In this document: positions 20,216 to 31,848 of the stretch, piece after piece
Layout: every line of letters starts with the position of its first letter
How positions within the stretch are numbered: the stretch's first letter is position 1
Assembly (NCBI GenBank): GCA_905221605.1
Contig: CAJNDS010002392.1
Coordinates: forward strand, 310,001 to 374,000
DNA: 64,000 nucleotides
Direction of reading: 5' to 3'
Source: Symbiodinium natans
Taxonomy: Eukaryota; Sar; Dinophyceae; Suessiales; Symbiodiniaceae
The notes under the pieces: generated by a model
Database searches by the model: none
What the model saw: only the letters and a program-made list of their open reading frames with translations
Told to the model about the DNA's origin: nothing
Translations under genes and position numbers: made by a program

Positions 20216-23140
20216 GAGGCGCGTGAGCCCATTGCCAACAGCCTCGGGTTCAGCACTCAGCACCCGGGTTCGGGGGGTGTGCTTCCGTTTTCTTCTAATA
20301 TAAAGCCTAGACCTGGCGACTTCAAACCTGAACCCTAAACCCTAAACCCTAAAGCCTAAAGCCTCACAGGAGGCCCGGCCCGAACAGATCCCAATTGCTT
20401 TAGGGTTTAGGGTTTAGGGTTTAGGGTTCAGGGTTTAGGGTTTAGGGTTTAGGGTTAGGGCTTAAGGTGTCCTTCACTATGCCCGGCCCTGTGCGAGTCT
20501 TACAAGACTACACTGCGAAGGTTTCGGGTGTCGGGGTTATGGGGTTGCACTTTAACAAGGGTTTAGGGTTTAGGGTTTAGGGTTTTTTAGGGTTTAGGGT
20601 TTTTAGGGTTTAGGGTTTTTAGGGTTTAGGGTTTAGGGTTTTTAGGGTTTAGGGTTTATAGGGTTTAGGGTTTTTAGGGTTTAGGATAAGGATGCTGCAA
20701 AACTTCCTGCAAATAGCGCTCGCTGGGTTCCTAAACCTGCAGCCCCGGTCCTGAAAGTTCGACACCCAAAGCCGACACCCTAATCCCTAAGCCACCTTGG
20801 TTCACTGCCATTTGCTTAAGATCCCACAAAAACAAAACAAAGAGATTCTTCCTCATAAGGGCAATACAGAGGATTTAGGTTCTGGTGGGTTTCTGTGCAA
20901 ATCGCCGACCAGAGCTTTGTGGTACTTTACTGTAACTTTAGATCCTGGTTTATTGGGTTTCTTATTGAGACAGCTAAAAGTTTAATTTATAGCTACCCTC
21001 CTGGGTGCAGCCAAGAGAGGTTTGGAAGTTCGTGGTAGTTCTGCCGTATCTTGTGCAATTGGTTGCGTTGCCAGGGGCTACAGCGCGCCAAGCAAGCCTC
21101 GAAAGCCCAAATCCTGTAATTTAGGGTTTAGGGTCTAGGGTTTAGGGTTTAGGGTTTAGGGTTTAATGTTTGGGGTTTAGGGTTTAATGTTTGGGGTTTA
21201 GGGTTTGGGGTTCGCAGGTACTTCCCAACATACGGGGGCCCTTTCCTCTTTTGGGGGTTCTTGTCATACGGACTATCACGAGTGTTTGGGGACCTGCAGG
21301 AGTAGCCTTTTTTTGGAAAATGGCCAGAAGACCGTCCGACCATCAGTGGAGCGCGAAGCCACCCCACCGTGGGCTTTATGGGCCAGACATCGTTTAGGGT
21401 TTAGGGCTATTTTAGGGTTCAGGGTTTATAGGGTTTATAGGGTGTAGGGTTTAGGGTTATTTTAGGGTTATTTTAGGGTTTATAGGGTTTAGGGTTTAGC
21501 GTGTAGGGCTAGTTTAGGGTTTAGGCTGGACATCGATTGGGGTTTAGGGTTTTGGGCTTCATTTGCTTGAGCGCTTTGGGGCCTGCAGGGTTAGCTTGTT
21601 TTTTGCTTGGGATCCCTTGTTGATCCAGGTTGCTGCGAAACCTTCGCAAAACCCATGTCGTTCCTGCGCCTCATACAGATTGATCCCTAGCTGTAGTTAA
21701 CATTTTGGTTGTAGGGTTTAGGGTTTTGATTAGAAGGCTTTAATGCGGCCCCCAAAGCCCGAAGCCCACAGCCTGGTCAAGGTTTGGGGCTTACGGTTTT
21801 ATACTTTGGATTGTAGAAGCGGCGAAGTACCACCATAAACTCTACACCCTGAACCCCTAATTCAAAGCCTTAAACCCTAAACCCTAAACCCTAAAGCCTA
21901 AACCCTAAACCCTAAACCCTAAACCCTAAGCGCCTAAATCCGAGCGGAGGCTCCTACACTACTCTGGCACGCCCGGCGCTGTTTCGCCGGGAGCTCGGTT
22001 CATTTCCAAACCCTAAACCCTAAACCCCAAACCCTAGACCCTAAACCCTAGATCCTAAACCCTAAACTGCCAAAAAGCCCTAAACCCTTCATAGGTACCC
22101 GAAGCTACGTACTATGCCGGACGAAGAGCTCCAGAAGCCCTCCCCCTAGTCCTTAGTAGCATGACATACATAGTCCCGAATTCAGGGTTTTGGGTTTAGG
22201 GTTTAGGGTTTAGGCGTTTTAGGGCTTAGGGTTTAGGGTTTAGTTTTTAGGGTGTAGGCTGTGCAGGTTTCGTGTTTAGGCGGTTCAGGGTTTAGGGTTC
22301 AGGGTTTAGGGTGCATTTTCAAAGTTTCCCTTGGTCGCCAAGGGATCGAAGTCACAAAGTGCCGTCAGCCCTATGCCCTAAACCCTGAACCGTAAACCCT
22401 AAATCCTAAAACCCTAAACCTAGGCCCTAAAACTCTAAAACCCTGAAACCGAAGCCCGAACACCCTAAACCCTCAAACCCCAAGCCCTGAACCCTAAAAC
22501 CCTAAACAACCCCAAGCCCTGAACCCTATAACCCTAAACCCCAAGACCGGAACCCTAAACCCTAAACCCTAACCCTAAACCCTAAACCCTAAACCCTAAA
22601 CCCCCCCAAAACAGGAACCGGGAGCCGGCTGTTCTCTCCTCGGCCCGGCTCTGGAACGTCACGGCGAACTGGCAGGAGGCGGCCAGTCTCCATGGCTTAG
22701 GGTTTAGGGTTTAGGGTTTGGGGTTTAGGGTTTAGGGTTTAGTGTTTAGGGTTTAGGGTTTAGGGTGTAGGGTTTAGCTTGTAAGGGTTTCTCAAGGGTT
22801 TACAAAGCTTACAAGGGCTTAAGGGCTTCTAAGGGCTAATAGGGCTTACAGGGCTTATAGGGGGCGTTTATCAGGGTTTATGAGGGTTTAGAAACTTACA
22901 AGGGCTTATAGGGCTTATAGGGCTTATAGGGCTTATAGGGCTTATAGGGCTTATAGGGGGTGTTTATCAAGGTTTATATATGAGGTGTTAGGGACTTACA
23001 AGGGCTTGGAAGGGTTTAGGGTTGATAAGGGCTTGCAAGGGCTTAGGATGGTTAGTAAGGGTTTATCAGGGTTCGTAAGGGTTTACAGGTCAGGCTTATA
23101 AGGGTTTATAAGAGTTTGGGGTCTAGGGCGGCTCAGGGGT
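20216..23140. repeat. Strand-switching telomere-like mosaic with a GGGCTTATA array
   Basis: TTTAGGG arrays (20400-20465, 20561-20690 with TTTTTAGGG units, 21119-21215, 21394-21545, 22185-22320, 22697-22790) alternate with CCCTAAA arrays (21868-21935, 22005-22075, 22376-22610). 22790-23130 degenerates into GGGCTTATA and GGGTTTATAA units. Islands of 60-300 bp separate them. The island at 22620-22695 is GC-rich and could be an exon, but it is unassigned. Confidence 0.8.
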
Positions 23141-26100
23141 AGCTTTGAAATGGTGGTCAGGGCTGCACGCTGGTTCTTAGACAGTGTTAAAAGGGTGTAG
23201 GGTTTTGGGTTTAGGGCTTAGGGTTTGGGCTTGGGCTTGCCGGCCAGGCACTAAACCCCAAATCCCGAGTTCTGGTCACTCTTTGGGGTGCTGTCTTGGG
23301 TTCACAAATGTCAGGTGCCCAAACAGGCCACGACAATTTTGGGATCTAACTTGCGGTCATGGGTTAAGGGTTGAAGGCTTAGGGAAACCCTCAAATTCCT
23401 CCATGACCCAACCCCCGCAGTTGGGATGTGTGCCATTTGGCTATGGACGGCCTTTGGATTTGTTGTGCATCGCCTTGTTGACTGAGCTTAGTGGTCAGGA
23501 CCTCGTAGTTGTTCGAGATACCTGTCCCCAAAATACTCATAAGGCCGGTTCCCTGTTTGGTAGGGCGTGTTTTCAAGGGGGTTTAGGGTTTAGGGTTTAG
23601 GGTTGTGCGTACAGGCTGGCTCCAGGGACGTGGCCGCTTGGGTGTGCGCCCCAGTTCTGCGGATTCCTGAACCTAGGGACCTACACCCTAAACCCTAAAC
23701 CCGAGACTGGAGACCCTAAACCCGAAACCCGAAAACCTAGACCCTAGACCCTAAATCCCAAACCCTAAACCTTCACCCTAAACCCACCCTAAATCCTGAA
23801 CCCCGAAACCCTCAACGCCCTATGGACCCATGGACGCGGCGGTGTCCCACGTGATGATGCCTAGCTCACTTGGGATTTCTTAAGGTTTGTAGGAGTTCTA
23901 GGGTTTATAGTTTGTATGGATTATAGGTTTTAGGGCTTAGAGTTTAGGGTTTAGGATTTTTGGGGGGTTTTATAGAGAGGATATAGTTAGAATTGGGGCC
24001 TAAAGCGTTTTATGAACATAGTTTAGGGTTCAGGACTTCAGAAGTTCTAAGCTGGAGCAAGTGCTCTCCACCCCAAACCGGAAGCCCAAAAGCCCTTGCG
24101 AGAAGTACCAGCCGCCTATAACCCTAAACCCTATACCTTAAACCCTAAACCCTAAACCCCTTGAACCCTAAACCGCTTGCGCAACTGAGGGGGCTTTTGG
24201 CCTCAAGCCCTATCACCCTCAAGGCCCTTATAGGAAGCCACCCCACATCCCAAACCAGTGCAAGCACCCCAAACGCTAAACCCTAAACCCTAAACCCTAA
24301 ACCCTAAACCCTAAACCCTAAACCCTAAACCCTAAACCGCGAACCCCCTGAAGTACCCTTTCAAGGCCGTGAGCGCCTTTGGCCCCTTCACCTAAATATT
24401 CTGAATCCCCCAAAATCCCCGCAACCCTGAACCCGAAACTCTAAACCCGAAACCCCTAAACCCTAAACCCAAAGTCTTTCGAGTTCAGGTAGAGGCATCC
24501 ACGTATCTGAGATGTAGTGCCGGTACAACTCACGTAATGACGTTTCGTACACTGCCAGCCAGCATGTGCAATTGCGGCCCTTGAACTCCCTCTTCAGGAT
24601 TTGGGATTTTAGGTCGATGGCCGTTTCCGTGCTTGTAGACTAATATGTCGGTGCCATCCTAGACCCTAAAACCGAAACCTTGAGCTATATAAATCCGTAA
24701 CGCAACTTAGCCCACGTGTGGGCCGCAGGTTCAGGGGCGCTAGGTCTCGGTTCATCTCAACCCTCAGCTGATTTAGGGTTTAGGGTTAAACCCTGTAGTC
24801 CCTTAGTCACGAGATCTTGAACTTCAGGTGGCGGCGTCGCTGCAGTGGCGGGGTACCCATGTCACGCCAGGGCCTGATCTTCAGGGTTTGGGGTTTAGGG
24901 TTTAGGGTTTAGTGGTTTAGGGTTTAGGGTTATAGGGTTATAGGGTTATAGGGTTATAGGGTTTAGGGTTTAGGGTTTAGGGTTTAGGGTCCGCATGCGT
25001 GCTCGCTTCTCCTATCTTCCAGCTGTTCTGCTTAGACAAGCTTTGGTTCCCTTTTACGAATGCCTAAACCCTAAACCATCAACCCTAAACCCTACACCCT
25101 AAGCCCTAAGCCCCAGAAGGCGGTTCTGCCAAAGATTCGCAACTGCTATTTTTGTTTCTGAGGTGGGGGGGGGGTCTATACCGAATTTCCGTTTCTGGGA
25201 ACTAGAAGTGGAGGTCGGTTTAGGGTTTGGGTTTAGGGTTTAGGGTTTAGGGTTTAGGGTTTAGGGTTTAGGGTTTAGGGTTTAGGGTTTAGGGTTTAGG
25301 GTTTAGGGTTTAGGGTTTAGGGTTTAGGGTTAACATAGTCTAGAGCCCTAAGTCTAACGCAAGCCCTAACGTCCGAAGTCAGACATTCCCAAACCTTAAA
25401 ACTCTAAAGGTCAAGAACCCTACAGCCTTCAACCGCTGAGCCCTTTTAACACCCCAAAACCCTAAGCCCAAAAATGCGGCAAACCCCAAAAGGCAAAACA
25501 CCAAAACCCCCAAACCCCAAACCCCCAAAAGGCAAAACCCCAAGACCCCAAAACCCCAAAACCCGAACCCAAAAAAGCCCTCGACTCTAAAAAAGACCCA
25601 ACACCCCCAAAGCTCCAAAACCCTCAAAACCCCAAGACCCCAAAAGCCCTCCAAAGAAGACCCAAAACCCTACAACCCCAAAAGCCCCAAAACCCCACAG
25701 CCCTAAGCCCCAAAGGTACATCGGAGTGTGGGTGGACGACAGGGGCGACCCAGTTTCTCAGTTGCGCCGTCTCGTTTTGGGGTTCGATTCAGGGTACCCT
25801 AAACCCTGAACACCCTAAACCCTAAACCTTAAACCCTGCACCCAACACCCTAAACCCTAAACCCTAAACCCTAAACCGTAAACCCTAAACCCCAAACCCT
25901 AAACCCTAAACCCCAAACCCTACGTAGGGCTAGTTGCTGTTTGAAATTCTGGAGATCCACCTGGAGTCCTATGGTGAGCCTTGCTGATGGACTTCCCCGG
26001 AGCGAAGCCCCTGTGTGGCTTTGAAGTGTTCGAGGGGTTGAGGGTTTAGGGTTCAGGGTTTAGGGTTAGGGTTTGGGGTTTAGGGTTTAGGGTTTAGGGT

Positions 26101-26160
26101 TTAGGGTTTAGGGTTTAGGGTTTAGGGTTTAGGGTTTAGGGTTTAGGGGGTTCCTAGCTT
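23141..26160. repeat. Telomere-like mosaic continued
   Basis: Long clean TTTAGGG arrays occur at 25217-25332 (about 16 units), 24880-24990 and 26040-26150. CCCTAAA arrays occur at 23686-23815, 24268-24340 and 25796-25925. 25460-25710 is a drifted AACCCCAAAA block. The islands carry no convincing exon. ORFs in 23184-23600 and 25379-25654 are repeat translations. Confidence 0.8.
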
Positions 26161-26455
26161 ATGGTTTCGACTTCAGAGTTTAAGATGTCTAGGCTGAGGT
26201 GGGGAGGCTATTGGCAAAAAATCATCGATATCGCTGCCTACATGCATTTTGAACCACCGTGGACATTTGTCTTGCTTCATCTATCGTTCAAACTCGCGAG
26301 GCTCATTGGGCTTGTTCACTTTTGGCCTCCTTTCACAATAGGTGCAGCATGCCTAATGTGGAGCCTGTTTGTGGACTTGCCACCACGAACCAGATCTCTG
26401 CTTTCGCCCAGAAGCAACACCGCGAATCGTTTTTTTCTGGACACAAGATGTCGCC
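26161..26455 (+). other. 300-bp island, coding status unknown
   Basis: Open in two plus-strand frames. One has a hydrophobic stretch (TFVLLHLSFKLARLIGLVHF). I cannot assign a family. It is flanked by TTTAGGG on the left and CCCTAAA on the right. Confidence 0.25.
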
Positions 26456-28560
26456 CTAAACCCTAAACCCTAAACCCTAAACCCTAAACCCTAAACCCTG
26501 TTTTTGGGGAGATGGCTGCTATCCTGCCCGCTACGAATGATTGCGTCGATGAACTCTGACGAAGCATGGACTCCGCAGGTCCGGGATTTTCGTCCTCCCT
26601 ATCATTACTTATATTCCCTACTAAGGACTGTTAGTAGAAGGGGGAACAAGTCACGGTTTAGGCTTCAGGGTTGATGGTTTAAAAAAGTTTAAGGTTTACA
26701 GTAAACTCCGGAAAGCTGGAGAATGGTTAAAGGATGATGAATTAGAGCTGGGATCCCTTGAGTATGCTTGTTCGGGTATGAGGATAAGGATGTTCCAACT
26801 TTTCGGTGCGTACTGTAGGGCTTCTGGAACGCAACCCACTTTGCAGCATGGAACCCTAAACCCTAAACCCTAAACCCTAAACCCTAAACCCTAAACCCTA
26901 AACCCTAAACCCTAAACCCTAAACCCTAAGCCACGTAGAGCCCTGCGCCCCATGGCAGGCTCAACAGTTTCGCTGCGGTGCTGAGGCCTGAAGGTTCTGT
27001 CTTTGCTTGTTCGGCAACTCAGGTATTGGCATATCGGCCATGGTATCTCATATATACATATATGTATGTATGTATGTATGTATGGATGTATGGATGTATG
27101 GATGTATGTATGTATGTATATGTTTGTGTATATGTAGCAAGGCAGGTAAGGGAGAGGGAGACGAGGGGGTTATAATTGCTGAAGGATGAGCAGCCCTAAA
27201 CCCTAAACCCTGAACCCTAAACCCTAAACCCTAAACCCTAAACCCTATTAAGGCCTTCACAAGGAAGTGCTTCAGGAACCCGAAACCCCACGAGGGGGGG
27301 TGGGGGTTCCCTCCCAAGTTCTCTCTAAGCCGATGTTGGAGGGCGTGTCGCAGTCCCCAAAGAGCTTTCACAAGGTTTTCACATATGGGTTCCCTAAGCC
27401 GTTAAGCCCATAAACTCTAGGGTTTAGGGTTTCTAGGGTTTTTAGGGCTTTTAGGGTTTTTGGGGTTTTTAGGGTTTTTAGGGTTTTTAGGGTTTTTAGG
27501 GTTTTAGGGTTTTTAGGGTTTAGGGTTTAGGGTTTCTATAAACTAAGCCTACACCCGAGGGTCCTTAGGGGAGGCCATAGGAAAGACTCACAGGGGTAAG
27601 CCCTGGAGGCAAGTCTGAATCCTAGCAAGCTTTGGGCCCCCCCCCCCCCCCCCCCCCCAGTGGGGTTTCGGGTTCCTTAAGCACTTCTTGTGAAGGCTTT
27701 AATCGGGTTTAGGGTTTAGGGTTTATAGGTTTAGGGTTTAGGGTTTGGGGTTTAGGGCTGCTCCCCCGAATGAAGACCCACAAGCCCTGAACCCTGTAAG
27801 CCCTACACCCTAAGCTCTTGAATTGCAGGCCTCTGAAGCACGAACCCTAAACACTAAACCCTAAACCCTAAACCCTAAACCCTAAACCCTAAACCCTAAA
27901 CCCCTTTGCCAGGCGCTACGATGGACCCCTCCTTGTCGCTGGACACCTCGCGCTGTCGGGGACTCTGTGGCGCACTGCGCCCGCTTTTGGGTTGAGGTTA
28001 GGGTTTAGGGTTTAGGGTTTAGGGTTTAGGGTTTGGGGTTTGGGGTTTGGGGTTTGGGGTTTGGGGTTTGGGTTATGGGTTATGGGTTATGGGTTTGGGG
28101 GTTTAGAGTTTGGAGGGTTTAGGGTTTAGAGGGTTTGGCGTTTGGAGGGTTTAGGGTTTAGAGGGTTTGGGGTACAGAGGGTTGATGGTTTACAGGGTTA
28201 GGGTTGAGGGTTTGCAGGGTTTAGTGTTTAGAGGGTTTTGGGTATAGAGGCTTTGGGACTACACCCTAAACCCTAAACCCTAAACCCTAAGCCCTAAGCC
28301 CTAAGCCCTAAACCCTAAACCTGAAACCCTAAACCCTAAACCCCAAACCCACCCAAACCCACCCAAACCCCTCAGCCCTACCTTCAACCCCCCCCCCCCC
28401 CCCACACTCCAAAACCCACCATAGCTTTGAGGGTTCGACTCCCCAACCAAGCAAGCCCACACAAAAGCAGAAAACTCAATCCCTAAACCCTCTAAACCCT
28501 AAACCCTCTAAACCCAAAACCCTCTAAACCCGAAACCCTAACCCTATAATTAACTCCATT
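26456..28560. repeat. Telomere-like mosaic with poly-C tracts and TATG microsatellite
   Basis: CCCTAAA arrays lie at 26455-26500, 26850-26930, 27194-27250, 27840-27905 and 28262-28375. TTTAGGG/TTTTTAGGG arrays lie at 27418-27535 and TTTAGGG/TTTGGGG arrays at 28000-28260. A TATG run lies at 27055-27125, and poly-C tracts at 27637-27658 and 28388-28402. 26595-26645 is a half-copy of the ACTAACAGTCC TIR family. Confidence 0.8.
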
Positions 28561-28856
28561 CGGGGTAGACTGAGGCCGCGCAGGAAGCAAGAACCCGCCA
28601 CTTGGCGACCACCAGAGCTTAGCAGGTTTAGGGGGGTTTAGGGTGGTTTAGGGCGTTTAGGGAGTTTAGGTTCTTGGTGGCGCTGAGGGTACTTAGCAGC
28701 AGCACCCCCAATAAATTTTTGGAACCCCAGATTCCTATTTCGAGGCGAGCCAAATAGGGATGAGGGTTACATTCCTTCATCTAAGTTCTCTCGGAAAGCG
28801 CCCTTCTCATCCCACATCCGCCCGAAGCTGCCTGTGCCCCGTAACTTCTGTAAGCT

Positions 28857-28968
28857 GCCCTACCTTATAAGAACACGTAACCTACTTTTTTTGTAGGTTA
28901 CCTCGGAATCCTATGAGAGGTTTTATAGTAACAGCCTACAATCTAGGTTTGGGGCTCTTAAGGTAGGC
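28857..28968. mobile_element. Nested foldback element
   Basis: Outer ends GCCCTACCTTATAAGA and CTCTTAAGGTAGGC are inverted. Inside, GTAACCTAC and GTAGGTTAC form a perfect hairpin around seven T's (28877-28901). MITE-like, non-coding. Confidence 0.55.
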
Positions 28969-30212
28969 ACCTGGCCACTTGCCAACGCGTCTCAACGCAC
29001 CCGAATGTGGGCAGTGTGCTACATGCGACGCTGTTTGAGGCTTAGGGTTTAGGGTTTTGACTGTCCTGACTCTGTCAGAAGTCCCTTGTTAGGGCTTATC
29101 AGCTTTTACGTTATAGGGTGCCCAGGAACCAGTGCTAAGCTCTGTAACCGTATGACTCTATGACCCTACAACCCTAAACCCTGAACCCCTGATCTAGTCG
29201 CGGCAGGCCCAGCATTCAAACCACTAAGCTGGAGAAACTTATAACCCTGCTAAAGCCCTGAAAGCCTAAAACCAAGACCCAGGACCCCCAAAACCCTCAA
29301 CAAAGGCCCAAACAAAGTGTGCGTCTGAGTGTCGATACAGTCGCAAACGAGCCTCCACTAGGGGGCTAGCATACAAGATATATAGCGCAGGATGCCAAGC
29401 AGACATGATCTACACATCTCCTTGCATCTCCCTCGTGGCCGCTCTCTCGCTCTGTCTCAGAATCCCACTCTTTCACAGCGAACCTTATGAGAGGCGGTCA
29501 AGTCGAGGAAAATTCGTGGTCCTGCGTTCTACTTGTGTGCTTTCAACCTCCCATCTATTGATTGTATACAACCAGCACAAGCAGCAAGCAAGAAAAGCGC
29601 CATCGGGCTTCTGCGAGAGTCTGGCAGACCGGGTTTCTGAGTCGATTTTCTGGGAAGATGCATCATGCCAAGAAGACCTGGGTGCCAACCCTAAACCCCA
29701 AACCCGAAGCCCTGAGACCCCAAAACCCTCTTGAGAGCCAAAATCGCCCAGCAGTCAGCCCAAGGACCTCAGACGGTTTCTGGAAGGCCTTGGGAGGGGT
29801 TTAAGGTTTAGGGTCTGGGGTTTAGGGGTTTAGGGGGTTAGGGTTTTGGGATTAGGGTTTAGGGGTTTGGGGTCTAGGGTTTCTTACTCAGCCCCAAATA
29901 CTGTCGTCCTGGTGGGGACCCAACACGCGTACCCCCCCCCCCCCCCCTTTTTTGCAAACCCCAAATGGAGCCTAGACAGTTGGGGTTTCAGGGTATTAGG
30001 GTTTAGGGTTTCAGGGTTTAGGGTTTAGGGTCTAGGGCTGATGGTCCAAGAAGCATCGTAGCATTGGTGACGGGCTGCACATGACCCTCTCCAACGTACC
30101 ATTTTGGATTTTTCGATATCCAAAACCATACATACTGCGGTCTTTATCGCTGTCGTAAACGCATTGCGGGTTTCTGGTTTAGGGTGCTTCCCGTGTTTAA
30201 GCTGTTAGTTAT
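28969..30212. repeat. Islands and TTTAGGG-variant block
   Basis: The island at 29290-29690 is open in several frames without a recognised domain. 29780-30030 is a drifted TTTAGGG/TTTAGGGG block broken by a poly-C tract at 29933-29947. No gene is supported. Confidence 0.5.
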
Positions 30213-30325
30213 CTAGGACCGGGAGTAGGCCCTTTTTTCCTTTTTTTAGGGTTGGGGGTCCCTTATGATCCCCTTAAAACAAAAAAAGGGCACCCTTTTT
30301 ATTCCTAGGTGACTCCCGGGTCTAG
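30213..30325. mobile_element. TIR element, CTAGGACCGGGAG family, copy 1
   Basis: Ends CTAGGACCGGGAGTA and GACTCCCGGGTCTAG are inverted repeats, and TTAT flanks both sides as a possible target duplication. The core has opposed T/A-rich runs around TTCCCTTATGATCCCC. A closely similar copy lies at 52780-52880. Confidence 0.75.
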
Positions 30326-30619
30326 TTATGGGCTGGGCTTCGGTTGAAATTCTTCGGATTGACGGCTGTGGCTTGCAGTTCTTTGTGCTCAGTGACTTTG
30401 CATGCAGGTCTATTAAGAAGCTGGCGAAACCTCCATAAGGTTTTAGGATTCACCCACCTCATTGTATGCTCCTCCCTAAACCCTAAACCCTAAACCCTAA
30501 GCCCTAAGCCCTAAGCCCTTACTCGGACAGGGCTCTTTAAGGAGGGCGCTGTTCCGGGGGGGGCAGGTACGTGCCGTACTAGGATTGACTACGCAGGCAT
30601 GCCTCAACATAGCAAACAA

Positions 30620-30724
30620 GTTGGGATGTTCCGCCGTTTACGAACAGTCCTTAATAAGGATTCTGGTACCCCCTAGTATAAACCCCATTATAAGGACTGT
30701 TAGTAGAAGGGGGATCATCCCAAC
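30620..30724. mobile_element. Full ACTAACAGTCC-family TIR element
   Basis: Outer ends GTTGGGATGTTCC and GGATCATCCCAAC, with inner AACAGTCCTTAATAAGG against ATTATAAGGACTGTTAG, define a complete 105-bp foldback element. Confidence 0.7.
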
Positions 30725-31647
30725 TAACAATCACTATGTTTGTAATTGATTTTAAGGAGTTGTGCCACCCTAAACCCTAAACCCTAAACCCTAAACCCTA
30801 AACCCCAAAGCCCAAACCCCAAACCCTAAACCCTAAACCCTACACCCTAGTTGTGCTCTTCAGAATGTTACGGCCTTTCGTTTTTACAAATGTGTATTGT
30901 GAGGGTTCCAGGATGGACTATCAGCCCTTATATTCCCCACAATCAACCCCATCAAGGGCCTTTTTGAGGGGTTTAGGGTTTAGGGTTTGGGGTATAGGGT
31001 TTAGGGTTTAGGGTTTAGGGTTCCTTGTATTCTGGGCTCCAAGAACGCTGCGATGTCCACCTCCTTGGAGCCTTGGGGATTGAGGGTCTAGGGTTCAGGT
31101 TTCGGGTTTAGGGTTTAAGGTTTATTGCTTGACCCTTGGATCCCCAACCGCAACCCCAAACTCTGAAACCTAAACTCTCTCCCCTTGCGAGTCGAAAAAA
31201 ATCAGGAATCAATGTTGATTCGGATTGCTTGATGTGATGTGGTGACCCAGGGCCCCTCCTACAAGGGCTTCAAACCTGTAAAACAAGTTTCAATCGTTTA
31301 CGGTTTAGGGCTTAATGTTTTTTTTGGATTAGGGGCTAAGGACTTGGGAGTTTAGGGCCTTTCGAAGGTGTTCAGACGTTTTGTTTAGGTTGTGCGTTTT
31401 TGTTAGTTCTGGGTTTTGTTCAGGAATCAGGGTGTAGGTTTCAGGTGTGTGCGAGGGTTCAGATGTTAGGATTTAGCGTTAACCCTAAGCCCCCCTAGCG
31501 TCAAGGGATGAAGACGCGTGCCCCTAAGAAAAGTTCCGCTAATCTACTCCTACTATGGCCCTTTTATTCCCTTAGGGATCCTTAGAAAGGGACCCCCCCC
31601 CCCAAAAAAAAAAAAAAAAAACAAACCATATACCCTTGAAGGATCTA
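30725..31647. repeat. Telomere-like arrays and spacer before the retroelement
   Basis: CCCTAAA at 30768-30850, TTTAGGG at 30968-31022, then degenerate units. A poly-C/poly-A junction lies at 31592-31621. No gene is seen. Confidence 0.7.
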
Positions 31648-31652
31648 AGGTA

Positions 31653-31825
31653 TGTAGTTTTGCATTGCGATAACGCTTGCATTTTAACATCATGTGCATA
31701 TCGTCCCGTTGCATTACCTCGCAAGCCCTCTGCAGTAGAAAATAGAGCGTTCGCTCTTGCATGGATTAACGGTATTACCACCTCAGTGCTTGTGTTTACA
31801 ACTTCGTGTTTCCCTGATAACTATA
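31653..31825 (+). repeat. 5' LTR
   Basis: This 173-bp stretch matches 44871-45043 at 165 of 173 positions with no gap. It starts TGTAG and ends CTATA, which are imperfect inverted ends. Confidence 0.9.
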
Positions 31826-31840
31826 GGTTATCAGCCGTAT
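31826..31840 (+). promoter_or_regulatory. Primer binding site, initiator tRNA-Met-like
   Basis: GGTTATCAGCCG lies directly after the LTR and resembles the TGGTATCAGAGC site used by copia elements, with one extra T. Confidence 0.5.
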
Positions 31841-31848
31841 AGCCTACA

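Noticed and set aside
25379-25654. Minus-strand ORF of Gly/Leu/Phe/Trp repeats
   Set aside because: Reverse translation of a drifted AACCCCAAAA array.
31553-31781. Minus-strand ORFs at 31.6 and 44.8 kb with similar peptides
   Set aside because: They are antisense readings of the two LTRs.
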